From Capnocytophaga sp. (lineage in GTDB: Bacteria > Bacteroidota > Bacteroidia > Flavobacteriales > Flavobacteriaceae): a stretch of 64,000 nt of DNA. Location: assembly GCF_030532915.1 (NCBI RefSeq), contig NZ_JAUNKD010000005.1:43843-107842 (forward strand). Direction: 5' to 3'. A program made the translations under genes and the position numbers. Shown piece after piece: positions 8,517-17,593 of the stretch. Positions within the stretch are counted from its first letter, which is position 1. The number at the start of each line of letters is the position of its first letter. A model generated the notes under the pieces. It had not been told where the DNA came from and searched no databases. It was given only the letters and a program-made list of their open reading frames with translations.

Positions 8517-9764
8517 TTATACCAGCACCTGCAATAAGTCGGGTTTGTCATTGAGGTAGTCGCCGTAGAAGTTTCGCAGTTTCATTCGGTCGATAAGGGG
8601 TTGCAGGTCTGTTTCGTGCTTTAATTCAATCCCGACAACTGCCGAACCGTTCTCGCGATTGTTCTTTTTCATATACTCAAAGTGCGTTATATCGTCCGTT
8701 TTGCCCAATACTTCAGTTACAAACTCCTTTAAAGCCCCCGCCCGCTGCGGAAAGCGAACCACAAAATAGTGCTTCAAGTTCGCATACAGCAAGGCACGCT
8801 CCTTAATTTCTGCCGTACGGGTAATATCATTGTTACTTCCGCTGACGATACACACCACGTTTTTGCCCTTGATTTCCTTTTTATAACTCTCCAACGCCGA
8901 GATGGTCAAGGCTCCGGCAGGTTCTACTACGATGGCATCGCGGTTGTACAGCTCTAAAATCGTTTGACAAACTTTCCCCTCGTGAACCCCGATTACTTCG
9001 TCTAAATAATGCCTACAGATGTCGAAATTCAGCCGTCCGACTTTCTTTACCGAAGCCCCATCAACGAAGGTATCGACCGCAGAAAGCTCGGTAGGCTCAC
9101 CCACTTCCAAGGCTTTTTTCATCGACATCGCCCCTAAGGGTTCTACGCCTATAATTTTGGTCTTCGGGGAAAGGACTTTCAGTATGCTCGAAACCCCTGC
9201 CGATAGTCCGCCCCCGCCTATCGGAACAAATACATAGTCAAGCTCGACCGCCGATTGCTCCAATATCTCCAAAGCAATGGTCGCCTGCCCCTCAATCACC
9301 TTTTCATCATCAAACGGAGGTATAAAAACCTTGTCATTTTCCTGTGAAAAAGCAATCGCCGCATAGTTGGAATCGTCAAAAGTATCGCCTTCCAATACTA
9401 TGGAAATCATATCCTCGCCAAACATTTGCACTTGCTCAATTTTCTGTTGGGGCGTTGTTACAGGCATATAGATAGTTCCCTGAATGTTTAATTCTCGGCA
9501 AGAGAGCGCTACCCCCTGTGCGTGATTTCCGGCACTGGCACACACGATGCCTTTTTGCTTTTGCTCATCGGTTAAAGCACTGATTTTGTTGTACGCTCCC
9601 CGAATTTTGTACGAGCGAACCGGCTGCAAATCTTCCCGTTTCAGGAATATTGAAGCCTCAAACTGCCTCCCAAGCCGAATGCTGGGCGACAAAGGCGTAT
9701 GCACAACGATATTTTTTAGGCGTAACACCGCCTTTTGTACGTCTTCAATCTGTGGTATGTACAT
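8517..9764 (-). CDS. ilvA: threonine ammonia-lyase, biosynthetic
   Basis: 415 aa PLP enzyme that deaminates threonine to 2-oxobutyrate, the first committed step to isoleucine. The PLP lysine is Lys53 in SYKIRGAYNK; the substrate loop is CASAGNHAQGVA and the phosphate-binding glycine loop is GGGGLSAG. The last ~85 residues (HYFVVRFPQRAGALKEFVTE) form an ACT-like regulatory domain, so isoleucine feedback is likely. It is the distal gene of the ilv cluster, separated from ilvC by two unrelated genes and a repeat array. It may therefore have its own promoter; I did not find a convincing one. Confidence 0.95.
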   Translation of the reverse strand: MYIPQIEDVQKAVLRLKNIVVHTPLSPSIRLGRQFEASIFLKREDLQPVRSYKIRGAYNKISALTDEQKQKGIVCASAGNHAQGVALSCRELNIQGTIYMPVTTPQQKIEQVQMFGEDMISIVLEGDTFDDSNYAAIAFSQENDKVFIPPFDDEKVIEGQATIALEILEQSAVELDYVFVPIGGGGLSAGVSSILKVLSPKTKIIGVEPLGAMSMKKALEVGEPTELSAVDTFVDGASVKKVGRLNFDICRHYLDEVIGVHEGKVCQTILELYNRDAIVVEPAGALTISALESYKKEIKGKNVVCIVSGSNNDITRTAEIKERALLYANLKHYFVVRFPQRAGALKEFVTEVLGKTDDITHFEYMKKNNRENGSAVVGIELKHETDLQPLIDRMKLRNFYGDYLNDKPDLLQVLV

Positions 9765-9843
9765 CTTTTTGATAAATTTTGTCTTTTAATTATTACAGGA
9801 AACTACACAATAACAGCATATTACAACCTAAAAGCAATTCCTT

Positions 9844-10410
9844 TTAGCTTGATGATTCAGCTTTCGGGAGTGATGAATACAAATTCGTGTCCGTTATCGT
9901 ATAAATATGATTTTTCTTAGCCGTATTTTTATGGCTTACATACCTATTTTTATATTTCATAAAATAGGAAAACAAGTGATTTATAAAGATTTCAAAATCC
10001 ATTTTTAAGTCAGAAGCACCCATCACAAGCTGTTTTTTATTCTTTTTATACGTAAAAAAGGGCAACTGACACCCCACTTCTACCTCTTCAAATAGAAAAA
10101 TACGTACGCTTTTGTTGAAATATAGCATTTGCAATTGCACAATCCGATTCCAATCTGCGGAAAAAGTACGATAACCATCTCTAAAATCGATGCCTTTCTT
10201 GGAAATTATGATGCTATTTTCTTTTGAAAACAAACGCTTTACCATAATTAGTAAAACATAAAAACAGCCAATCAGAACAATAGCAAATAAACACTGAAGC
10301 AACCAATTACTTGCCGAATAGATAACTATCGGAACATACACAATAACAATCAACAGATTTATTAAAAAAAATCCGAATTGTTTTCTTTTACCAAATAAAA
10401 CACGTATCAT
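9844..10410 (-). CDS. small membrane protein with PH-like cytoplasmic domain, function unknown
   Basis: 188 aa. Two adjacent hydrophobic helices (about 13-31 and 36-57) are followed by a soluble domain that begins SIIISKKGIDFRDGYRTFSADWNRIVQLQ. That layout resembles the bacterial PH-like (YcxB/YdbT-type) membrane proteins, but I cannot confirm the family. The tail (from about 165) is rich in Lys, Asn and Ser and has no clear structure. It lies between ilvA and a DUF6261-type gene, with no obvious link to isoleucine synthesis. It may simply have inserted into the locus. Confidence 0.6.
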   Translation of the reverse strand: MIRVLFGKRKQFGFFLINLLIVIVYVPIVIYSASNWLLQCLFAIVLIGCFYVLLIMVKRLFSKENSIIISKKGIDFRDGYRTFSADWNRIVQLQMLYFNKSVRIFLFEEVEVGCQLPFFTYKKNKKQLVMGASDLKMDFEIFINHLFSYFMKYKNRYVSHKNTAKKNHIYTITDTNLYSSLPKAESSS

Positions 10411-10490
10411 TTTTTCCGATTTTATCCCGATGCTACCCCGTCCCTACTCCATTTTTAAGGATAAAAACACTCAAATAGCATTCCACGCAC

Positions 10491-10525
10491 AACCTTTGTC
10501 AAAGTTTGAAACTTTGACAAAGGTT
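10491..10525. repeat. 35-bp perfect palindrome of the CTTTGTCAAAG family
   Basis: Arms of 17 nt (AACCTTTGTCAAAGTTT and its complement) flank a single central G. A T run follows on the plus strand only (GGTTTTTTA), so it is not a good terminator for the minus-strand ilv transcript. Related copies occur at 11401, in each unit of the 13402-13947 array, and, more diverged, at 44307, 56829 and 61062. Confidence 0.85.
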
Positions 10526-10559
10526 TTTTACGCATCAGTTCGGAATTTTCTCTCTTTAA

Positions 10560-11273
10560 TTACCGTCTGCGTTGCTTGTAAGCGATATTTACGTCATCAA
10601 TCAATTTATTGACCGATGCCACAAACTTGCTTGCTTCTTCCGACGGAGTTGCTACACTGCTGACAAAACCACGGGTTGTAATCTCGTCGTATTGCTCATC
10701 GACCTCCTTGCGTAGCTTTTTGGCATTATCCAACGGATTGGCAAGCTGACTTTCCGTGCGATTGGCAGCCAGTGTTTTGTACGATTCGTTCACCGTCTTC
10801 AACTCTTGCAGACTCTCAAACAGCCCCAGCAGACGTATATTTTTAATATGTTCCGGCTTTTCAAGGTCTAACACAAGGCTTTCAATGGTTTGCGTAAGCT
10901 GACGCACCGGCAACTTTTCCGAACCCGTATAGGTTTTCGTTGCGTTAAACAGCTCCGTAGCTGCCTTTCTGCGGACTTCCACAGGGCTTTTACGCTCCAT
11001 CTTAAAAAACGAAAGCAAATACCGAAATACGCTAACCCTATTTTTGCTCAATTGCAACAAGTTTTGCGTTTCGTTATGCACCCGTGCCTGCTTGGCAGTG
11101 TCCGTTAGCAAAAGGATATTCTCCTTAAACTTATCCAACAAAGTAGGTTCAACACCTAACTTTTCAGCGGTAGCCGTTTCGGCATACCCTTTCACCGCAC
11201 CCATAAAATGAGTGTACTCCGCATTATTGAGCTTTGAAAGTCCAATAAGTTTAATTTTAACGATTCGTCCCAT
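10560..11273 (-). CDS. DUF6261-like helical protein
   Basis: 237 aa, no signal peptide, almost entirely alpha-helical by pattern. The N-terminus (IKLIGLSKLNNAEYTHFMGA) and the overall length resemble the Bacteroidota-specific DUF6261 family, whose role is unknown; the assignment is from memory of the N-terminal pattern and is moderate. Residues about 100-185 could form a helical bundle with several heptad-like stretches. It lies between ilvC and the membrane protein at 9844-10410, flanked on both sides by CTTTGTCAAAG palindromes, which suggests insertion into the ilv locus together with repeats. Confidence 0.6.
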   Translation of the reverse strand: MGRIVKIKLIGLSKLNNAEYTHFMGAVKGYAETATAEKLGVEPTLLDKFKENILLLTDTAKQARVHNETQNLLQLSKNRVSVFRYLLSFFKMERKSPVEVRRKAATELFNATKTYTGSEKLPVRQLTQTIESLVLDLEKPEHIKNIRLLGLFESLQELKTVNESYKTLAANRTESQLANPLDNAKKLRKEVDEQYDEITTRGFVSSVATPSEEASKFVASVNKLIDDVNIAYKQRRR

Positions 11274-11400
11274 AAGGCTGTGATTTAAAATTTCTTGCTA
11301 CAAAACTAAACCTTTATTTTCTGATTTCCAAATATTTTAAGAAAACTTTATAAAAATATATTTTTAAGAAGCCAAATTTATTATCAATATGCCTCACTCT

Positions 11401-11433
11401 ACCTTTGTCAAAGTTTGGAACTTTGACAAAGGT
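11401..11433. repeat. 33-bp palindrome of the CTTTGTCAAAG family plus a TCGGATATATCCGA element
   Basis: Arms ACCTTTGTCAAAGTT (11401-11415) and its complement (11419-11433) around TGG. It is followed by GGTTCGGATATATCCGACC at 11445-11463, a second palindromic element also present at 15009-15028. Both lie in the 626-bp spacer between ilvC and the DUF6261-like gene, which holds no gene. Confidence 0.82.
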
Positions 11434-11490
11434 TTTTACACATCGGTTCGGATATATCCGACCCCTACAATTCCCCTACAAATACCTCTT

Positions 11491-11868
11491 TTACATCTGA
11501 GTGTCCCCTCTCCTTGGGAACAAAACAGGATAATGAATTTAGTCCTCGACTTCGCTCAGCCTGACAAACACTGCTTTTACATCTGAGTGTCCTGTATCCT
11601 TGGGAACAAAATAGGATAGTGAATTTACGCTTCGACTTCGCTCAGCCTGACAAACACCCCTTTTACATCTGAGTATCCCCTCTCCTTGGGAACAAAATAG
11701 GATAGTGAATTTAGGCTTCGACTTCGCTCAGCCTGACAAACACCCCTTTTACATCTGAGTGTCCCCTTTCCTTAGGAACGAAACAGGATAGTGAATTTAG
11801 GCTTCGACTTCGCTCAGCCTGACAAATACCACTTTTACACCTGAGTGTTCCCTCTCCTTGGGAGAGGG
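11491..11868. repeat. 86-bp tandem repeat, about 4.4 copies
   Basis: The marker TTACATCTGA (TTACACCTGA in the last copy) starts at 11491, 11577, 11663, 11749 and 11835, an exact 86-bp period. Each unit holds CCCCTCTCCTTGGGAACAAA (or a variant) and TTCGACTTCGCTCAGCCTGA. The second motif is the complement of the GTCAGGCTGAGCGAAGTCGAA-type element scattered in Bacteroidota spacers. The last unit ends in CCCTCTCCTTGGGAGAGGG, a palindrome. 86 is not a multiple of 3, so the array is not an open frame. It abuts the 3' end of ilvC. Confidence 0.92.
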
Positions 11869-11899
11869 ATAGGGAGAGGAATACGTTTCTACGCCTCCC

Positions 11900-13369
11900 C
11901 TATCGGATTTGCTTCATATTGGTCATATAATCACGCAAATACGTACCCACTTTTTCGATTTCGTGGGATTGTATCGCCCGATTCACGGCAATAAGCTCCT
12001 GATTATCCACTTCATCGGAAGCCGAAAAATCACGACCGATTACTGTTTCCTCCAATCCAAAAATATAATCTTTAAGCAACGGACGACACGCATTGTCAAA
12101 CAAATAGTTCCCGTACTCGGCGGTATCAGAAATGGTTTTGTTCATTTCGTAAAGTTTTTTGCGTGCAATGGTATTGGCAATGAGCGGAAGTTCGTGTAAA
12201 GACTCATAGTAAGCTGATTCCGATTTCATTCCGGAGGCGGTCATTACCTCAAAAGCCAATTCCACACCGGCTTTTACCAATGCCACGAGCAAGGTTCCGT
12301 GATTGAAATAGGTCTGATTGCTGATTTCTTGCTTCGTTATCGGGGTTTTCTCAAAATGAGTTTCGGCAGTTGCGGCACGCCATTGCAATAATTCGGCATC
12401 GTTATTTGCCCAATCTTGCATCATTTTGGCAGAAAACGCTCCGCTAAGTATATTGTCTTGATGTTTTTCAAACAACGGACGCATCATAATCTTCAATTCA
12501 TCGGCAATTTGTGTAGCTCGTATTTTTGCAGGGTTTGAAAGTCGGTTCATCATATTGGTTATACCGCCTTGTTTGAGGGCTTCGGTAATCACTTCCCAGC
12601 CTTTTTGAATGAGTTTAGCGCCGTAATACGGGTCTATTCCCTCCTTTACTAACTTATCAAATGCCAAGACCGACCCCGTTTGTAACACTCCGCAAAGTAT
12701 GGTTTGCTCGCCCATCAGATCGGATTTCACTTCCGCAACGAACGAAGAACGCAACACGCCTGCCGTATGACTTCCGAGGGCTGCCGCATAAGCTTTCGCT
12801 TGCTCAAATCCCTTTCCTTCGGGGTCATTTTCAGGATGCACGGCTATAAGCGTAGGCACGCCAAACCCGCGTTTGTATTCCTCACGCACTTCCGACCCCG
12901 GTGACTTCGGGGCAACCATAATCACAGTAATATCCTTGCGTATCTGTATACCCTCTTCCACGATATTGAATCCGTGCGAGTAGGACAGCGTAGCCCCTTG
13001 CTTCATCAAAGGCATTATTTTTGCAATTACCGAAGTGTGTTGTTTGTCGGGCGTAAGGTTGCAGACCAAGTCCGCTGAAGGGATAAGTTCTTCAAATGTA
13101 CCCACCTTGAAATTATTCGCCACGGCATTGGTATATGACGGACGTTTTTCGGCAATAGCACACGCCCGTAAAGCATAGGACACGTCCAACCCTGAGTCTC
13201 TCATATTCAGACCCTGATGCAATCCTTGCGCACCCGCCCCTACGATGACTATATTTTTTCCTTTTAGCGCTTCCACACCATTATTAAATTCTTCTTTATT
13301 TAGTAATTCGCACACACCTAACTGCGCTAACTGCTGTCTAAAATTCAACGAATTGAAATAATTTTGCAT
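11900..13369 (-). CDS. ilvC: ketol-acid reductoisomerase (NADP+), long form
   Basis: 489 aa, the class II length (E. coli type, about 491 aa). It isomerises and reduces 2-acetolactate and 2-aceto-2-hydroxybutyrate to the dihydroxy acids, using NADPH and Mg2+. The Rossmann loop is [15 protein letters not shown] (Gly44 to Gly49). The acidic metal-binding motif is [14 protein letters not shown], and the duplicated C-terminal knotted domain is present. Neighbours are ilvN upstream, after a 956-bp spacer full of repeats, and a DUF6261-like gene downstream. The start at 13369 directly gives the usual [19 protein letters not shown]-terminus. Confidence 0.96.
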   Translation of the reverse strand: MQNYFNSLNFRQQLAQLGVCELLNKEEFNNGVEALKGKNIVIVGAGAQGLHQGLNMRDSGLDVSYALRACAIAEKRPSYTNAVANNFKVGTFEELIPSADLVCNLTPDKQHTSVIAKIMPLMKQGATLSYSHGFNIVEEGIQIRKDITVIMVAPKSPGSEVREEYKRGFGVPTLIAVHPENDPEGKGFEQAKAYAAALGSHTAGVLRSSFVAEVKSDLMGEQTILCGVLQTGSVLAFDKLVKEGIDPYYGAKLIQKGWEVITEALKQGGITNMMNRLSNPAKIRATQIADELKIMMRPLFEKHQDNILSGAFSAKMMQDWANNDAELLQWRAATAETHFEKTPITKQEISNQTYFNHGTLLVALVKAGVELAFEVMTASGMKSESAYYESLHELPLIANTIARKKLYEMNKTISDTAEYGNYLFDNACRPLLKDYIFGLEETVIGRDFSASDEVDNQELIAVNRAIQSHEIEKVGTYLRDYMTNMKQIR

Positions 13370-13401
13370 ATCTATATTTTAATTAATTCTTATATTTTTA
13401 T

Positions 13402-13947
13402 CTTTGTCAAAGTTCGGAACTTTGACAAAGATTTTTAAACACTCACAATCCTCTCCCTATCCCTCTCCCAAGAACAGGAGACACTCATACCTATAAATAT
13501 TATAGAGTATCAAATTTTATTATTTGTATCTTTGTCAAAGTTTAGAACTTTGACAAAGACTTTCAAACACTCACAATTCCCCACTCTAACCCTCTCCCAA
13601 GAAGAGGAAACACTCATACCTATAAATATTATAGAGCAACAAGTTTTATTATTTGTATCTTTGTCTAAGTTTGGAACTTTGACAAAGATTTTCAAACACT
13701 CACAATTCCCCACTCCAACCCTCTCCCAAGAAGAGGAAATACTCATACCTATAAATATTATAGAGTATCAAGTTTTATTATTTGTATCTTTGTCAAAGTT
13801 TGGAACTTTGACAAAGATTTTCAAACACTCACAATTCTTCACTCTAACCCTCTCCCAAGAAGAGGAAATACTCATACCCATAAATATTATAGAGTATCAA
13901 GTTTTATTATTTGTATCTTTGTCAAAGTTTGAAACTTTGACAAAGAT
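13402..13947. repeat. 129-bp tandem repeat with a palindrome in each unit, about 4.2 copies
   Basis: Units start at 13402, 13530, 13659, 13788 and 13917 (periods 128, 129, 129, 129). Each begins with the palindrome CTTTGTCAAAGTT...AACTTTGACAAAG, then CTCACAATTCCCCACTC, CCCTCTCCCAAGAAGAGGA, ACTCATACCTATAAATATTA and a T-rich end. The 129-bp period keeps long frames open on both strands (43 residues per unit), but there is no signal, start context or codon bias that argues for a gene. The array sits between ilvN and ilvC. Confidence 0.92.
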
Positions 13948-14325
13948 TTATTACGACATCTGTTTTATTATCCAAACACTATAAAAAACCAAAGAAAAAC
14001 CAACAGATTTCTATTTTCAAAATAACCAAATACAAATTTATACCTCTAAACTATTATTTTCCTTTTACAAAAGCAAAAATAAAGACATCTAAAATCCAAT
14101 TTATAAAAACATCAAAACAAAAGACAGAACTCCAAATTTTATTTTGTAAAATCAAAAAATATTAAGAAAGACCTCTAAATCATATTTTACAATATTAAAA
14201 CATCAAAAGAAAGAGGTCTATATTTCCATTTTCAATACATAAAACCCTAAAAACAGGCTATTTTCTGAATATTTTTAAAATAGTAATATCATCAGATACG
14301 CAATAAATTGCGTATTTACGCAGGG
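13948..14325. other. AT-rich spacer with two inverted repeats downstream of ilvN
   Basis: No gene is visible. ATACGCAAT at 14296-14304 pairs perfectly with 14307-14315 (9 bp, 2-nt loop), 10 bp past the ilvN stop on the minus strand. A second inverted repeat, AGACCTCT at 14169-14176 with 14212-14219, lies further on. Neither is followed by a long T run, so they may mark mRNA 3' ends or processing points rather than efficient terminators. Confidence 0.5.
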
Positions 14326-14847
14326 TTATTGCTCTAAAAACTTAGAAACCTCCATAATTTCTTTGGACACTGAAATCCGTGCCGAGCCTGCAAATTGCAA
14401 TATCCCAAAAGGTTTAAGTGCTTCATACAAGCGTTCAATACTTTCGCGGGTTCCTGTTTTTGAAAGCACGCAGAAATCCTCATATACTGAAACAATCGTA
14501 ACATTATGATGTTCAATCAACTTCTTGATAGAATTTTCCTCACCATAAAGCGAGACCGTCGGCATCTTAAATAGCGAATTTTCCAAGAACACGATTTGCT
14601 CATCGGTGTGATAAAATACTTTGATAATCTCCACTTGCTTCTCAATTTGCTTCACTAAATGGTCTATCCAATAGGGAGTTGTGTATGTTACAATCACAAT
14701 TCTAAACACATCATCGATTTCCGATTTGGACACATTGATGCTTTCCATATCAATATGTCGGCGTAAAAAGATACCCGTTACCCGATTGAGCATTCCCAAT
14801 TGGTTTTCAGAGTATATCGTTAGCGTATATAACTTTTTATCTTCCAT
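14326..14847 (-). CDS. ilvN: acetolactate synthase small (regulatory) subunit
   Basis: 173 aa. The N-terminal ACT domain (YSENQLGMLNRVTGIFLRR, then HIDMESINVSKSEIDDVFRI) binds valine or related amino acids in this family and activates the catalytic subunit IlvB. The second half (about 80-170) is the ALS_ss_C type domain. It lies directly downstream of ilvB on the minus strand, but with a 422-bp spacer that carries repeat elements. Length is typical (about 160-180 aa). Confidence 0.94.
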   Translation of the reverse strand: MEDKKLYTLTIYSENQLGMLNRVTGIFLRRHIDMESINVSKSEIDDVFRIVIVTYTTPYWIDHLVKQIEKQVEIIKVFYHTDEQIVFLENSLFKMPTVSLYGEENSIKKLIEHHNVTIVSVYEDFCVLSKTGTRESIERLYEALKPFGILQFAGSARISVSKEIMEVSKFLEQ

Positions 14848-14879
14848 AATTATTAGGTCTTTTTTGTGGTTTTTTACTT

Positions 14880-15255
14880 TTTAAAATTTTAGAACATCTC
14901 CCTATTCCCTTCAAAGGGAGATTTCAGACTCATATTTTGTTCCTCCAATTCCCCCTTTGAAAAAGATTAGAGGAATGTTTTTAATACCAAAACTATTATT
15001 TTCAATACGGTTCGGATATATCCGAACCCTACAAACTTCCCTTCGGAAATAATTAAAAACCTGCTCCGCTCCTCCAATTCTCTCTTTGAAGAGGGTTAGA
15101 GAGATATTTTTGACTTCCGTTTCCTTACATCTGAATATCCCCTCTCCTTAGAAAAGAAACAAGAAGAGGATTTTAAGGCTTCGACTTCGCTCAGCCTGAC
15201 AACTCACCTCTTATATCCGAATATCCCCTCTCCTTGGGAGAGGGATAGGGAGAGA
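14880..15255. repeat. mosaic of interspersed repeat elements between ilvB and ilvN
   Basis: The 422-bp spacer has no gene. It contains GGTTCGGATATATCCGAACC (15009-15028, a perfect 20-bp palindrome), two degenerate CTCCAATTC...CTTTGAA..AG.TTAGAG blocks (14942-14973 and 15070-15110), TTCGACTTCGCTCAGCCTGA at 15180-15199, and CCCTCTCCTTGGGAGAGGG with GATAGGGAGAG near 15227-15255. The same elements build the 86-bp array at 11491-11868, so the two spacers share a repeat pool. Confidence 0.8.
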
Positions 15256-15269
15256 ACTTTTTGCTTTAC

Positions 15270-16955
15270 TTACTGCAACCGCACTTCCGAAACGGAGGCT
15301 CCCGTGGGCACCATAGGGAACACATTGCCCTCTTTCTTGACCTTTACCTCCAAGAAAAATGCCTCGTTGGATGCTATTAACTGCCTTACGGCTTCCTTCA
15401 AGTCGGAACGCTCACTCACACGGCGGGACTTGATGTGGTAGCCTTCGGCAATTTTGATAAAATCCGGATTGGTCATCACCGTGGAAGCATACCGTTTGTC
15501 GAAAAATAATTCCTGCCACTGACGTACCATACCCAGAAAATCATTGTTAAGTACCACTATTTTCACCGGAATTCTGCTCTGAAAGATAGTCCCCAGCTCT
15601 TGTATGGTCATCTGAAATCCGCCATCGCCGATAATGGCAACTACTTCACGCTCAGGCGAACCCAATTTCGCACCAATGGCGGCAGGAAGTGCAAAGCCCA
15701 TAGTTCCTAAACCGCCCGACGTTATCTTACTTCGCGATTGCTTAAATTTGGCATAACGGCACGCCATCATCTGATGTTGCCCCACGTCCGATACGATAAC
15801 CGCCTGATGGTCAGTTGCCTCATTGATAAGTTCAATAACCTCGCCCATTGTGATATTTCCTTTGGAAGGAAACAGCTCGTCTTTGATAACGGCTTCATAT
15901 TCTTTATTTTGCAATAGGGCGAATTGCTCACGCCACTGCGGATATTTTTTTTCGTGAACTAACGGAAGTATGGCTTTCAGAGTATTTTTCACATTGCCAA
16001 GTACGGCTACATCGGTCTTTACATTCTTGTTGATTTCCGCCGGGTCGATGTCAAAATGAATAATTTTGGCTTGTTTGGCATAGCGATTGAGGTCGCCCGT
16101 AACCCGATCGTCAAATCGCATTCCGATAGCTATCAAAACATCGCACTGGTTGGTAAGTATATTGGGAGCGTAATTGCCGTGCATACCCACCATTCCCACA
16201 TAATTGGGGTGAGACGTATTGAGGGCGGATAAGCCCAGCACGGTTGCCGCCGCCGGAATGCCCGTCTTGTTCAAAAATTGCAATAGTTCGCTTTCAGCTT
16301 CTCCGAGAATGACCCCCTGCCCGAAGATGACGTAGGGTTTTTCAGCCTGATTGATAAGCTGAGCAGCATTTTCCACACTTCGGAAGTCCGTTTCAGGCAC
16401 AGGTTTGTAGCTTCGCACGTTGGTGCAAGGCTCGTAACGGAATTCGGGCATTGTATCGAATTGTGCACTCTTAACGATGTCAATCAATACCGGTCCCGGG
16501 CGACCCGAGCGAGCCACGTAAAAGGCTTTGGCAACCACTTCGGGGATTTCGCGAACGTCGGTAATTTGGTAATTCCACTTGGTTACAGGGGTTGAAATCC
16601 CGATGATGTCCGTCTCTTGGAAGGCATCTGTTCCTAATAAGTGCTTTGCCACTTGCCCCGTGATGCATACTAGCGGCGTGGAATCGATTTGCGCATCGGC
16701 GATTCCGGTAATGATGTTAGTCGCTCCCGGTCCTGAGGTTGCGAAGACCACTCCTACTTTTCCGGAAACCCGTGCGTAGCCCTGTGCGGCGTGTATTGCA
16801 CCTTGCTCGTGCCTTGTCAAGATATGCTTCAACTGATTTTGGTATTTGTAAAGCTGGTCGTAAACGGGCATTATGGCACCTCCGGGGTATCCGAAAGCCA
16901 AATCCACGCCTTCGGCTAATAGAGATTTTATTAGAATTTCTGCTCCTGTCATCAT
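15270..16955 (-). CDS. ilvB: acetolactate synthase large (catalytic) subunit
   Basis: 561 aa from the ATG at 16955. It joins two pyruvate, or pyruvate and 2-oxobutyrate, with thiamine diphosphate, FAD and Mg2+. The TPP-activating glutamate lies in RHEQGAIHAAQGYAR, and the TPP/Mg motif is GDGGFQMTIQELGT with a downstream NND. I prefer 16955 because MMTGAEILIKSLLAEGVDLA is the usual N-terminus; an ATG at 17009 would add 18 mostly basic residues. ilvD is upstream, with a small OmdA-type gene and a DUF1016 remnant between them. ilvN follows. Confidence 0.94.
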   Translation of the reverse strand: MMTGAEILIKSLLAEGVDLAFGYPGGAIMPVYDQLYKYQNQLKHILTRHEQGAIHAAQGYARVSGKVGVVFATSGPGATNIITGIADAQIDSTPLVCITGQVAKHLLGTDAFQETDIIGISTPVTKWNYQITDVREIPEVVAKAFYVARSGRPGPVLIDIVKSAQFDTMPEFRYEPCTNVRSYKPVPETDFRSVENAAQLINQAEKPYVIFGQGVILGEAESELLQFLNKTGIPAAATVLGLSALNTSHPNYVGMVGMHGNYAPNILTNQCDVLIAIGMRFDDRVTGDLNRYAKQAKIIHFDIDPAEINKNVKTDVAVLGNVKNTLKAILPLVHEKKYPQWREQFALLQNKEYEAVIKDELFPSKGNITMGEVIELINEATDHQAVIVSDVGQHQMMACRYAKFKQSRSKITSGGLGTMGFALPAAIGAKLGSPEREVVAIIGDGGFQMTIQELGTIFQSRIPVKIVVLNNDFLGMVRQWQELFFDKRYASTVMTNPDFIKIAEGYHIKSRRVSERSDLKEAVRQLIASNEAFFLEVKVKKEGNVFPMVPTGASVSEVRLQ

Positions 16956-17019
16956 ATTTTTGTGCTTTGATTTTGATTTTATTTTACGTTTTTCTGCTCG
17001 AAAAACCATTTTTATTGTG

Positions 17020-17326
17020 TTATTTCTCTAATTTATATACCGACCACGTATTTTCAGCGACTTCGATCAGGTAGTACATTCGTACTTTTTCGTTAGAAAC
17101 TTTTAGAACTTACTGAATCTGCTGATAAATTCTGCAAAACTTCCTTTCCGTATTCGGCTCGGTTTTCGTTGTTTTGTTCTTCTTCCACAATTCGTCTGCC
17201 AATTTGCCAATAGGCTTCCACCATCGCCGAATTGATAGCCGCATAAGCCCGTTGCCTTGCCTGTGAAAGAATATTTTTTATTTCAGCAATATAGTCTCTC
17301 TTATACAAATAGCTTTCTTTCATCAT
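17020..17326 (-). pseudogene. remnant of a DUF1016 (YhcG-type, PDDEXK) gene
   Basis: The first ~65 codons (17326 down to about 17120) read AEIKNILSQARQRAYAAINS and VEAYWQIGRRIVEEEQ, the conserved N-terminus of the DUF1016/YhcG family. The frame then hits a stop at 17093. In another frame, 17100-17020 reads VRMYYLIEVAENTWSVYKLE, which resembles a later conserved part of the same family (YL.EAAE.NWSVR.L). So the gene has suffered an internal deletion and a frame change, and it lacks the nuclease domain. Intact members are about 340 aa. It lies inside the ilv cluster, upstream of ilvB. Confidence 0.7.
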
Positions 17327-17366
17327 ATTAAGTTTTGCGTTGAAACATAAAAACCTTATATTTTCT

Positions 17367-17555
17367 TCACTTATTGCCTTTTTTTAGCAACATTTCAAGC
17401 ATTTTCTGCAAGCGTTTTTCTTTGGTTTCCTGCTTTTTAGCTTCGTTCATCCATTTGATATACTCATTTCGGTGCGAAGGAGGCATTTTCTGAAACACCG
17501 CATACGCATTGGGCGTTTCTTTCAAAAAAATTTCTATGTCGCTATTGTTGGTCAT
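17367..17555 (-). CDS. OmdA-domain (YdeI-like) small protein
   Basis: 62 aa. Residues 10-60 match the C-terminal OmdA motif of YdeI/OmpD-associated proteins (AYAVFQKMPPSHRNEYIKWM, then AKKQETKEKRLQKMLEMLLK). Larger members have an extra N-terminal domain; here only the OmdA part is present, and it has its own ATG, so it may be a short active version or a leftover. The family is described as bacteriocin-protection-like, but no activity is established. It lies between ilvD and the DUF1016 remnant. Confidence 0.65.
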   Translation of the reverse strand: MTNNSDIEIFLKETPNAYAVFQKMPPSHRNEYIKWMNEAKKQETKEKRLQKMLEMLLKKGNK

Positions 17556-17593
17556 TTGATTTTTTAATTTGCTATTTAATTTTTATTTCTCTA

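Noticed and set aside
10491..10525. Palindrome as a terminator inside the ilv operon
   Set aside because: The T run follows only on the plus strand, while the ilv genes are on the minus strand.
13402..13947. CRISPR array
   Set aside because: Units are contiguous and nearly identical over 129 bp, without unique spacers; no cas genes nearby.
13532..13984. 150-codon plus-strand frame across the 129-bp array, and a 78-codon minus-strand frame
   Set aside because: Open only because the period is a multiple of 3; both strands are open, there is no start context or signal, and substitutions between units look unconstrained.
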